Part shown: positions 21,591 to 29,881 of the stretch, piece after piece | Layout: each line of letters starts with the position of its first letter | Numbering within the stretch: the stretch's first letter is position 1 | Assembly (NCBI GenBank): GCA_946625545.1 | Contig: CAMOTC010000009.1 | Location: 1 to 32,504 of the forward strand | Source of the DNA: an uncultured Clostridia bacterium | GTDB lineage: Bacteria; Bacillota; Clostridia; Christensenellales; CAG-1252 | Reading direction: 5' to 3' | Length of the DNA stretch: 32,504 nt | Position numbers and translations under genes: made by a program | The notes under the pieces: model-generated | Told to the model about the DNA's origin: nothing | The model's database searches: none | What the model saw: only the letters and a program-made list of their open reading frames with translations

Positions 21591-22298
21591 ATGGAAGACG
21601 TAAAGACCTTGATAGAGACCTTTAGAGAATATCGCGATCTCTTGACCCCGATCACGGAGAATCTCCGTGACTTTGCGGATACCTACGATGGGATGAAAGG
21701 GGATATCGCGAGGCTGTCCGCCGCCTTTGAAGGGGACGTGACGGGCAATCTCGACCGCATCTATAAGACCCTATCCGCCGAGGCGGCGAAGGCGCAGAGC
21801 CTATCGCACGAGATCGACGCTTTCCTGTCAAGGAGCGAGAAGTACGAAGCGCAGCTCTCCAAGCTCACTGCGACTCTCGGCAAGCTGGACGGCACCTTGG
21901 ACTCCCTCTCCAAGCTCGAGAGCGAGGCGGAGACCCAGATCGGCAAGCTCGAAGCCACCCTCGAGGAGCGCAGGAAAAACTACAATCTGAAGGAGCTCGA
22001 GCGCACCGTCGCGAACTATCAGGCGGGCGTCACCAAGGTCAGCGAGTATATCAATCGTGACGTGGTCTCCGCTCTGCAGGATAATAACGATAAACTGAAT
22101 TCCATTCGTGACGGAATGGAGGAGATCCGCGTGGGCATTCGCGAGGGAAATCGCGATATGGAGACCCTTGTCGAATCCTTCGCTGCCACTTCGGAACTTT
22201 TACGCAAGGTCACCGAGGGCGAGCAGGTCAACGAAGCCTATATCTACGATATTCTCGATCGTTGGGCGGCGGAAAGAGGAGTCAAAAGGACGAAATAA
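21591..22298 (+). CDS. coiled-coil protein of unknown function, 235 aa
   Basis: Long heptad-like region, no TM segment, 17 nt after the helicase gene with RBS aaaggagcag. Confidence 0.8.
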   Translation: MEDVKTLIETFREYRDLLTPITENLRDFADTYDGMKGDIARLSAAFEGDVTGNLDRIYKTLSAEAAKAQSLSHEIDAFLSRSEKYEAQLSKLTATLGKLDGTLDSLSKLESEAETQIGKLEATLEERRKNYNLKELERTVANYQAGVTKVSEYINRDVVSALQDNNDKLNSIRDGMEEIRVGIREGNRDMETLVESFAATSELLRKVTEGEQVNEAYIYDILDRWAAERGVKRTK

Positions 22299-24607
22299 TG
22301 CTGAAAGAGACGCGTGAAAAACTGATCGAATGTATCCGCAAGGATGACAAGGCGGCATTCGGGGTTTTTATGACCCCCGAGATCCTCTCCGCCGTCTTCG
22401 GTCGTTTTCCCCTCCTCTCTCTCCTCTATCTCTACGACGCGAAGAGGATCGTCAAGCGCTATCTTTCCGAGCTTGTCAAGGAGAGACCGCGCAATAAGGA
22501 AGCCTCCTTCGCAGAGGCGGACGCTCTCTTTGCTTCGCGTGCGGGGAAGTGTTTGCGCTATTATATCTTCGCCGACGTCCCGCCTCTCGAGATGCTCGCG
22601 GTGCTCGGCAAGAGCAGGGAGCTCGAAAAGCTGTATGCGGTAGATCCCTCCGCCTCTCGCTCTCTCCCGATGCTCCATAAGATCTACTATACCCGCCTCG
22701 GCGCGGGCATCATCGTGAAGGGGGAGAAGCTCATCCTTCCGCGCGAGCCCCTCTCCTTTGGAGAAAAGAGGACTTTCACTCGATTTGCCCTGATCTTTCT
22801 CAGTGTATTTATCCTGATCGCCGCACTCACGAGCGTGACTTTCTTCTATTACGGCGTCGGGAGCGGCGGCAACTACTATCGCGTGAGAAGCGCGGAGGAA
22901 GTGGCGCTTTCTTTAGAGAAAGACCAAGATTTTAAGTTGGAGAAGGACGTCACCCTCTCCGCCGTCGTGGAAAATTATACCTCCAAGATGGATGGCGGCG
23001 GCCATTTCGTATATTTGAGCGCTCCCTTTGCACAAAAGCTGACGGGAGAGATCACCGACGTGATCTTTGTCATCGAGAAAGGGTTTGTCGGCGACGCGAT
23101 CATTCTCGAGAACGCAGGTGCCTTAAAGAACGTGCGCGTCATCGCAGAGGAGGTCACTTTCGCTAAAAGCGGCGAAGTCATGGGACTCCTGACTGCTGTA
23201 AACACGGGGGTCATTGAGAAGTGCACCGCCGTCCTCGACGTGACCATCGAGGGGGATGGCGGCGGAGACTGCTATTTCGCACCCTTTGCGGGAGAGAATA
23301 ACGGCACCATTCACAGCTGTGACATGGACGGCTCCGTCAAGGCGCGCAACGTGGACGTCGCGGGCGTCGTGGGCAAGAACGGCGAGAAGGGCGTCGTGAC
23401 CGACTGCGTCGTCAAAGGGGAGCTCGTCGAGCGCGCGGATATCAAAAATTGGACGCCGAACGTCGCGGGGATCGCGACGCAGAATGACGGCACGATCTAC
23501 GGCTGTACCGTGACAGGCAGTACGACCTCCATTCTCAGCGCTCCCGCTCTTGAGGAGACCGAGTCCCCTGCGAGCGCCTATGCCGCAGGGATCGCCTGCG
23601 TGAACGGCGGCAGTATCACCTCTTCGGAAAATCGCGGCACCGTCCTCGCGGAGAGCACGAACGGCTATGCCGATGCGGGCGGGATCGTGACCTTAAATGC
23701 CCACTATCTCTCTGATGGGACCATCCTCGCGGGAAAGGTGGACTCCTGCACGAGCTCGGGGGAGGTAAAGGCTCTCTCCTACAGTTATAACCCCTATGCG
23801 GGCGGGATCGCGGCGCAAAATCTGCAGGGCGGAGAGATCCGCGGGAGCACCGTCAGCGCACCTGTTCTCGCCACGCTCACTTTGGGAAAGATGACAGCGG
23901 GGCAGACGGGACTTTCCGCCGGTGCGGGCGGGATCGTCGCCTTGAATGTCGCGCTCGTCGAAGATTGCCGCGTGAATGCGCCCGTTCGCTCGATCGCCGA
24001 CTACGGACACGCGTCGGCAGGGGGCATCGTGTCGCTGAATTCCTACACGGGCAGTTATTACGGCAGGATCAGCGCTTCGCGCTCCTCGGGAGGAGTGTAC
24101 GGCGCGTCGGGGCAATATAACGTCTACGTCGGCGGGATCGCCGCGGAGAATTATCAGGCTTCTATCTCCACCTGCGGTCAGACGGGAGAGGTCTCGGGCG
24201 AGACCTCGGGCGAGCAGGCGTACTCCTTTATCGGCGGTATCGTCGGGTACAATTCGGGTGCGGTGGAAAAAAGCTTCTTTATCGGGACGATCTCGGACTA
24301 TGACGAGTCCAACTTTGTCGGCGGGATCTGCGGTCTGATCCGTCCCTCTTTCGCGATCAACCCTTTCACCGGGCGTTACCAAATGCAGATCGCCATGGCG
24401 GACAATTATTTCTCGGCGGGCGCTCATGCGAGCGGCTCTCTCTATCTCGATATGGCGTATCTCGATCTCCGTGCGAGAACGATCTACTCTCTCGCTTTCT
24501 TGGAGACGCACGAAGGATACGATCGCTACGTGACCGAATTGCTCGATTTCGGCGGGACGGCGGCAAGCGTAGATGCGATCAAGGCATCGGAGGTGTACTA
24601 TGAGTAA
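22298..24607 (+). CDS. single-pass membrane protein with GLUG-like repeat ectodomain
   Basis: N-terminal ~165-aa domain, TM helix FTRFALIFLSVFILIAALTSVTFFYY, then repeated AGGI(V/A)xxNxGxIxxCxxxG units. Start ATG 22298 overlaps the previous stop (TAATG). Confidence 0.8.
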   Translation: MLKETREKLIECIRKDDKAAFGVFMTPEILSAVFGRFPLLSLLYLYDAKRIVKRYLSELVKERPRNKEASFAEADALFASRAGKCLRYYIFADVPPLEMLAVLGKSRELEKLYAVDPSASRSLPMLHKIYYTRLGAGIIVKGEKLILPREPLSFGEKRTFTRFALIFLSVFILIAALTSVTFFYYGVGSGGNYYRVRSAEEVALSLEKDQDFKLEKDVTLSAVVENYTSKMDGGGHFVYLSAPFAQKLTGEITDVIFVIEKGFVGDAIILENAGALKNVRVIAEEVTFAKSGEVMGLLTAVNTGVIEKCTAVLDVTIEGDGGGDCYFAPFAGENNGTIHSCDMDGSVKARNVDVAGVVGKNGEKGVVTDCVVKGELVERADIKNWTPNVAGIATQNDGTIYGCTVTGSTTSILSAPALEETESPASAYAAGIACVNGGSITSSENRGTVLAESTNGYADAGGIVTLNAHYLSDGTILAGKVDSCTSSGEVKALSYSYNPYAGGIAAQNLQGGEIRGSTVSAPVLATLTLGKMTAGQTGLSAGAGGIVALNVALVEDCRVNAPVRSIADYGHASAGGIVSLNSYTGSYYGRISASRSSGGVYGASGQYNVYVGGIAAENYQASISTCGQTGEVSGETSGEQAYSFIGGIVGYNSGAVEKSFFIGTISDYDESNFVGGICGLIRPSFAINPFTGRYQMQIAMADNYFSAGAHASGSLYLDMAYLDLRARTIYSLAFLETHEGYDRYVTELLDFGGTAASVDAIKASEVYYE

Positions 24608-24863
24608 GCGTTTTAAGGTCATTGTCCTCTCCGTTGCCGCAGGACTTTTGGTGATTTTCCTCGCGATGCTGCTCCTCGCGGTGCCGATCGGGGCGAAAGC
24701 GGCGGTTTTGCCCATCCTCGCCTTTTACGTCACGGGCGGGATCGTCGGACTGCTCTATCTCGCGGCGGGGATTTTTTCTTTGGTTTGTCGCTTTCGCGGG
24801 TTGACGGGAAAGGGCGCGAAGTATTATGATAATAAAAATACCTCAAATTATAAGGGGAATTAG
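24600..24863 (+). CDS. small two-TM membrane protein, 87 aa
   Basis: ATGAGTAA overlap with the preceding gene; two hydrophobic helices. Confidence 0.65.
   Translation: MSKRFKVIVLSVAAGLLVIFLAMLLLAVPIGAKAAVLPILAFYVTGGIVGLLYLAAGIFSLVCRFRGLTGKGAKYYDNKNTSNYKGN
24801..24830 (+). promoter_or_regulatory. possible internal promoter for relA
   Basis: TTGACG (24801-24806), 18 nt, TATGAT (24825-24830), inside the small TM gene 40 nt before relA. Confidence 0.4.
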
Positions 24864-24869
24864 CGAGAT

Positions 24870-27005
24870 ATGACGAAGGTAACGCTGGATGAGAACGAAT
24901 TGATCGAGAAGATCAAGAGAGCTTATTCCGAAACGCAGAGCGATATGGTCCTGCGCGCCTTTTCTCTCGCAAAGAGGGCGCACGAAGGGCAAAAGCGTAT
25001 GTCGGGCGAGCCCTATATCATCCACCCCTGTCACGTCGCGAATATCCTCCTCGACCTCGGTATGGACGCCGAGACCGTCTCGGCAGGTTTCCTGCACGAC
25101 GTGCTCGAGGATACCGACGTCCCGCGTGAGACCCTCGTAGAGGAGTTCGGCGAGGAGGTCACCTCTCTCGTGGACGGCGTCACGAAGCTCACCAAATTGC
25201 AGTTCAAGAGCAAGGCGCAGGCGGAGGCGGAGAACCTCCGTAAGATGCTGCTCGCGATGGCGAAGGATCTCAGGGTCATCATCATCAAGTTTGCGGATCG
25301 CTTGCATAATATGCGTTCTCTCGACTATATGTCGGAGGAGTCGCAGATCGCCACGGCGCGTGAAACGATGGAGATATACGCGCCTCTCGCCGCCCGTCTC
25401 GGTATGTCGAGGATCAAGGGTGAGCTCGAGGATATCTCGATGCGCTACTTGTACCCCAAGGAGTACTACGAACTCGTGGATCTCGTCGCTTCCAAAAAAG
25501 AGGAGAGGGACGAATTCGTGAAGAAGGTCACCGAGCAGCTCCGCGCGGAGCTCGATAAACTCGGGATCAAGTGCGAGATCAACGGCAGGGCGAAGCATTT
25601 TTACAGCATTTACAGAAAGATGAAGAGGCAGAACTGCCCCATCGATCAGATCTTTGACCTCGTCGCGGTGCGCGTGATCGTGGATACGGTCAGGGACTGC
25701 TACGAGGTGCTCGGCACCGTGCACGGTATGTGGAAGTCGTTAAACCGCGTCAAGGACTATATCGCGACGCCGAAGCCGAATAACTATCGTTCGCTCCACA
25801 CCACGGTAACCAATGAATTCGGGAGACCCTTCGAGGTGCAGATCCGCACCAAGGAAATGCACCGTTTGGCTGAGTACGGTATCGCGGCGCATTGGAAGTA
25901 TAAGGACGGCAAGACCGATCGCGCTCTGGACGAAAAGATGCGCTGGATCCGCGAGGTCATGGCGATCCACGAGAGCGACGTCGAGGATAGCGAGGAATAT
26001 CTCAATATGCTGAAGAGCGAGATGTTCAATGACGAGGTCTTTGTCTTTACCCCGCAGGGAGACGTAAAGGCGCTCCCCGTCGGCTCCTGTATCGTGGACT
26101 TTGCCTATGCGATCCACAGCGACGTGGGTAATAAGTGCGTGGGCGGCAAGGTCAATATGAAGATCGTGCCTCTCTCCACCAAACTCCAGACGGGGGACAT
26201 CGTGGAGATCAATACTTCGCCGAATGCTCACCCCAGCCGCGATTGGTTCCGATTTGTCGCATCTCCCTCGACCAAGGCGAAGATCCGCCAGTATTTCAAG
26301 CGTACGATGCACGACGAGAACGTCCGCATCGGCAGGGATATGCTGATCGCCGCTTGCAAAAAGTCGGGCTACAGCGCAAAGGAATTAATGGTGGACGACT
26401 GGATCTGCGAGACGGTAGAGAAGCAGAGTTTCAATTCGACGGACGACGTCCTCGCGGCGATTGGGTACGGCGAGCTCAAACCGAAGCCCGTCATCGATAA
26501 ACTCGTCCAGCGCTATCGCGAGACGGTGCCCAAGGAGGAGATCAAGGAGCGTCCCGTCAAGAAGGTGACGGGAAATAGCGGCATCTTGATCGACGGCGAG
26601 GATGGGATGCAGATCCATCTGTGCAAGTGTTGCAATCCTCTCCCGGGAGACGAGATCGTGGGTTACGTCACGCGCGGCAGGGGGATCAACGTGCATCGCG
26701 CCGACTGTGAGAACGTCAAGACGATGGAGAAGGAGCGTCTCATCGCCGCAGAGTGGAGCGGGGTCGCCGCAGGCAAGTTCTCCGCCACCCTCTATATCTA
26801 CGCGACGAGCACCGCCGCGATCAATCAGGCGACCGAGGTCTTCAGCGGGATGAAGATCGAGTTGACGCATATCAACGCCTCGGTGGATAAGGATAAGAAC
26901 GTAAAGATCGAGGTCACGATCGAGCTCGCGAATAGGGAAGAGCTCTTTGCGGTCAAGAATAAATTATTACAAATCAAGACGGTCACAGACGTCGTGAGAG
27001 GATAA
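24870..27005 (+). CDS. relA: bifunctional RelA/SpoT (p)ppGpp synthetase/hydrolase
   Basis: 711 aa; HD domain GEPYIIHPCHVANILLDLGMDAETVSAGFLHDVLEDT, synthetase RVKDYIATPKPNNYRSLHTTV, TGS and C-terminal ACT-like regions. Confidence 0.97.
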   Translation: MTKVTLDENELIEKIKRAYSETQSDMVLRAFSLAKRAHEGQKRMSGEPYIIHPCHVANILLDLGMDAETVSAGFLHDVLEDTDVPRETLVEEFGEEVTSLVDGVTKLTKLQFKSKAQAEAENLRKMLLAMAKDLRVIIIKFADRLHNMRSLDYMSEESQIATARETMEIYAPLAARLGMSRIKGELEDISMRYLYPKEYYELVDLVASKKEERDEFVKKVTEQLRAELDKLGIKCEINGRAKHFYSIYRKMKRQNCPIDQIFDLVAVRVIVDTVRDCYEVLGTVHGMWKSLNRVKDYIATPKPNNYRSLHTTVTNEFGRPFEVQIRTKEMHRLAEYGIAAHWKYKDGKTDRALDEKMRWIREVMAIHESDVEDSEEYLNMLKSEMFNDEVFVFTPQGDVKALPVGSCIVDFAYAIHSDVGNKCVGGKVNMKIVPLSTKLQTGDIVEINTSPNAHPSRDWFRFVASPSTKAKIRQYFKRTMHDENVRIGRDMLIAACKKSGYSAKELMVDDWICETVEKQSFNSTDDVLAAIGYGELKPKPVIDKLVQRYRETVPKEEIKERPVKKVTGNSGILIDGEDGMQIHLCKCCNPLPGDEIVGYVTRGRGINVHRADCENVKTMEKERLIAAEWSGVAAGKFSATLYIYATSTAAINQATEVFSGMKIELTHINASVDKDKNVKIEVTIELANREELFAVKNKLLQIKTVTDVVRG

Positions 27006-27008
27006 AGA

Positions 27009-28142
27009 ATGATAGAGATCAGAGAAGTACAGACAGGTTGCCAGCGCCGTGCTTTTGCGAATTTTCCGCTCAAGCTTTACCGCGACAACGAACATTACGC
27101 CCCCTTGTTTTATATGGATGAGAAGGCGCTGCTCAGCGAAAAGACCAATATCTACACCGACTACACCAAGAGCCGCTTCTTCCTCGCCTACGATGAGAAG
27201 GGCAAGGTCGTTGGGCGCGTCGGCGCTATCATAAACTATGCGGACATCGAAAAGACAGGGGTAAAGGCGATGCGCTTCACCCGCCTCGACGCGGTGGACG
27301 ATCCCGCCGTTTTCGCTGCCCTGATGGGTGCGGTGGAGGACTACGCTCGCGAGGAAGGGATGAGTAGCGTACACGGTCCTCTCGGCTATAACGACCTCGA
27401 TAAAGAGGGCTTGCTCGTGGAGGGGTTCGAGTACGACGAGACCTACGGCGGCGTGTATAATTATCCCTACTATCTCCCCAGGCTCGAGGAGCTCGGCTAC
27501 GCGAAGGAGTTCGACTGGATCGAGCGTAAGATCTACGTCGGCGATAAAGTGGACGAGAGATACGTCCGCATGGCGGAGGTGGTGAAAAACCGCTACCATT
27601 TCAAGGAGCTCATCGATAACGATATGTCCACGGGCTACGTCATCGACACCTACGCGGATCAGATCTTTCAGCTTCTCGACGAAGCCTATCGCAAACTGCA
27701 CGGCACCGTCCCCTTTACCGAGAAGGCGAAGGCGTCCATCATCTCGGGGCTCCGCATCATCGTCAAATCGCGCTATATCTCCTGCATCGCGGATGAAAAC
27801 GGCAAGCTGGTCGCTTTCGGCCTCCTGCTCCCCGCCATCTGGCACGCCCTGCGTAAGAGCCGCGGCAAGCTCTTTCCCTTCGGTATCTTCCACTTCCTCC
27901 CCCTCCTTTTCAAGAAACCCAAGGAGATGGAGATGGCACTCATCGGGATCGTGGACGAATATCGCAATAGCGGCGCCCACACCCTGATCATTCGCCGCTT
28001 GTGGCAAAACGTCATCGACGACGGCATCAAAGAGCTCGAGTCCAACGCAAACCTCGAGGATAACGTGGAGATCAATAACCTCCTCGGCAAGTTCCCGCAG
28101 AAACAGCATAAACGCCGTCGCTGTTTGATAAAGCAGCTTTGA
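27009..28142 (+). CDS. GNAT-like acyltransferase-fold protein (YghO-like), 377 aa
   Basis: FLAYDEKGKVVGRVGAIINY resembles a GNAT beta-strand/acetyl-CoA region; 3 nt after relA. Confidence 0.6.
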   Translation: MIEIREVQTGCQRRAFANFPLKLYRDNEHYAPLFYMDEKALLSEKTNIYTDYTKSRFFLAYDEKGKVVGRVGAIINYADIEKTGVKAMRFTRLDAVDDPAVFAALMGAVEDYAREEGMSSVHGPLGYNDLDKEGLLVEGFEYDETYGGVYNYPYYLPRLEELGYAKEFDWIERKIYVGDKVDERYVRMAEVVKNRYHFKELIDNDMSTGYVIDTYADQIFQLLDEAYRKLHGTVPFTEKAKASIISGLRIIVKSRYISCIADENGKLVAFGLLLPAIWHALRKSRGKLFPFGIFHFLPLLFKKPKEMEMALIGIVDEYRNSGAHTLIIRRLWQNVIDDGIKELESNANLEDNVEINNLLGKFPQKQHKRRRCLIKQL

Positions 28143-28225
28143 TCGGCGTATAGCGACATATTCTCGCGAACCTAACTATCGGATAAAAAGGGCAGTCACG
28201 TAAATATGCGCGCCTGCCTTTTTCT

Positions 28226-28312
28226 TCTCGCGTGACGAGAAATATCCCTTTCGGCAGCGCCGAAAATATCACTCGAGGGAGCGAATGTCACTCCGCATCG
28301 CGAAATATCACT
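28226..28312. repeat. stem-linker repeat: AATATCACT-type linkers alternating with inverted repeats
   Basis: AATATCCCT 28241, AATATCACT 28265, AATGTCACT 28284, AATATCACT 28304; TCTCG-CGTGA-CGAGA (28226-28240), TTTCGGC-AGC-GCCGAAA (28249-28265). Confidence 0.7.
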
Positions 28313-28314
28313 AA

Positions 28315-28345
28315 GAAAAAAGAGCGCTCACTTGCGCTCTTTTTC
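28315..28345. terminator. bidirectional intrinsic terminator between convergent genes
   Basis: aaaaaAGAGCGC-tcactt-GCGCTCTttttc. Confidence 0.8.
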
Positions 28346-28906
28346 GTCGCTTTCTTCGTTTGATTTCGGTAGTTCATCGTAAAACTGATTTTTCCCCACG
28401 AGCTCGGAGAAGGACTTGATACGAGAGGTGGAGAAGAGGAGAAGGAGGGCGAGGACGATGCCGATCCCCCCCTGGATCGCGTTGCCGGGGACGCTCGTAA
28501 CTGCCACCGCGGCGCTCCCTTTCATGATCCAGGAGGCAAAGAAGTATCCCGCCACCATGAGTATCGCGGAGGGGATAGCGGATATCCCTGCCGAGAGGAA
28601 ACGATTTAGGCGGAGCTTCTTCAAGAGATAAAATAGGACGCCTGCGAGCGCGCCTTCCGCCCCCTTGATGAGGAGGGTCGGGAGGATCCAATGCGCGTAG
28701 CCCGAGATCAGGTCGGCGAGGGCGCTCCCGATCCCGCCCGCGATAAAGCCCGCCGCAGGACCGAACGCCACGCCCGTGAAGAGAACGATCCCGTCACCGA
28801 TATTGAGGTATCCGTCCGTCGCGACCATAGGGATACGGATGGCGAAGGTCGCCACCGTGACAAGGGCGCTCATCAGTGCGTACACGGCGATCGTTTTGCT
28901 CTTCAT
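28328..28906 (-). CDS. ECF transporter S component
   Basis: ~192-aa six-TM-type protein; YALMSALVTVATFAIRIPMVATDGYLNIGDGIVLFTGVAFGPAAGFIAGGIGSALADLISGYAHWILPTLLIKGAEG. Confidence 0.85.
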   Translation of the reverse strand: MKSKTIAVYALMSALVTVATFAIRIPMVATDGYLNIGDGIVLFTGVAFGPAAGFIAGGIGSALADLISGYAHWILPTLLIKGAEGALAGVLFYLLKKLRLNRFLSAGISAIPSAILMVAGYFFASWIMKGSAAVAVTSVPGNAIQGGIGIVLALLLLFSTSRIKSFSELVGKNQFYDELPKSNEESDEKERK

Positions 28907-28928
28907 ACCTTCCTCCTTTGTCTATTTC

Positions 28929-29002
28929 TCGCACCATTATGGGTGCATATCGCATTTGCGAAAGCAAACACCTCGCATCCGATAGGGCTATCGCTTCTCG
29001 CA
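28929..29002. repeat. hairpin cluster with four regularly spaced TCGCA motifs in the upstream region of the ECF S-component gene
   Basis: TCGCA at 28929, 28950, 28973, 28998; hairpins GCACC/GGTGC, TTTGC-GAAA-GCAAA, CGATAG-GG-CTATCG. Confidence 0.5.
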
Positions 29003-29073
29003 ACAGATTTTCCCCACCGATCCGATAGGTTAATTTATACTACCATCAGTAGGTGCGGATGTCAAGAAAACCG

Positions 29074-29766
29074 CTACACTTTCTTGCTGATGACTTCGCC
29101 TGTCGCGGGGTCGAGGAGGAGCGCCCAATAGTCGGAGGGCGACTTGATAAAGGAGACGTAATAGTAGTAGGGGGAGTCCTCCGAGAGGGCGTTCACGAGC
29201 TTAACGTAGATCTCGCGCTCGAGTTTGCCTGTGTCGCTCTCCGCTTTGATCGCGTCCTCAAATTCGCGCTCCGCGATGGCGAGGATCTCCTTTCTCGGGA
29301 GGGTGCCTTCCATCTTATCCGTCAGGGTGACCTCGCTACTCACGATCCCTTCGCAGGTGATGGTGACCGAGAGCACCTTGCCGATCTCCTTCGCGTCTGC
29401 GATCTCGGCGCTGAAGGCGGCGCCCACGACGTCTTTTACAAGGTCTCCGGTTCTTTCGCCCGCCTCGCCCTTGAGGGTATAGGTGTAGGTATTATTGTAG
29501 AGGGCGGCGGAGCGCGGAGTCACGGTCAGCGTGGCGAAGGGGGTCAGCTCCCCGACTTTCCCGTCGATTTCGATGAGTTTCTCCTTCTCTCCGAGGATAA
29601 AGTCGGCGGAGAAGTCGTCGCTCGCACCGACGTACACGGCGTCGTGACAGGTGCTGACGCGCTGTTCGAGGGGGCTTTTCTCCTCTTGCGGCGTCTCCTC
29701 TTTGCAGGCGGCGAAGGTAAAGAGAAGGGCGAAGATCAATGTGATCACGATAAATGCTTTTTTCAT
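29074..29766 (-). CDS. lipoprotein with PepSY-like C-terminal region
   Basis: MKKAFIVITLIFALLFTFAACKEE lipoprotein signal; C-terminus YYYYVSFIKSPSDYWALLLDPATGEVISKK PepSY-like. Confidence 0.65.
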   Translation of the reverse strand: MKKAFIVITLIFALLFTFAACKEETPQEEKSPLEQRVSTCHDAVYVGASDDFSADFILGEKEKLIEIDGKVGELTPFATLTVTPRSAALYNNTYTYTLKGEAGERTGDLVKDVVGAAFSAEIADAKEIGKVLSVTITCEGIVSSEVTLTDKMEGTLPRKEILAIAEREFEDAIKAESDTGKLEREIYVKLVNALSEDSPYYYYVSFIKSPSDYWALLLDPATGEVISKKV

Positions 29767-29845
29767 ACAGTTCCTCCGAATGAATGATGATATATGCTAT
29801 GTCTTGTCCCGAGGAATTATTCCGCGGCGATATTACGGAGAAAAC

Positions 29846-29875
29846 TTGATAAAGGGGGAAATTTTATATTATAAT
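29846..29875 (+). promoter_or_regulatory. sigma70-type promoter for hflX
   Basis: TTGATA (29846-29851), 18 nt, TATAAT (29870-29875). Confidence 0.6.
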
Positions 29876-29881
29876 AACTAT

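Noticed and set aside
23693-24715. 340-aa minus-strand ORF opposite the GLUG gene
   Set aside because: Arg/Asp-rich shadow translation; the plus strand shows clear repeat-family coding.
26967-28109. 380-aa minus-strand ORF opposite the GNAT-like gene
   Set aside because: Antisense shadow; the plus-strand ORF has better start context, operon spacing and protein-like composition.
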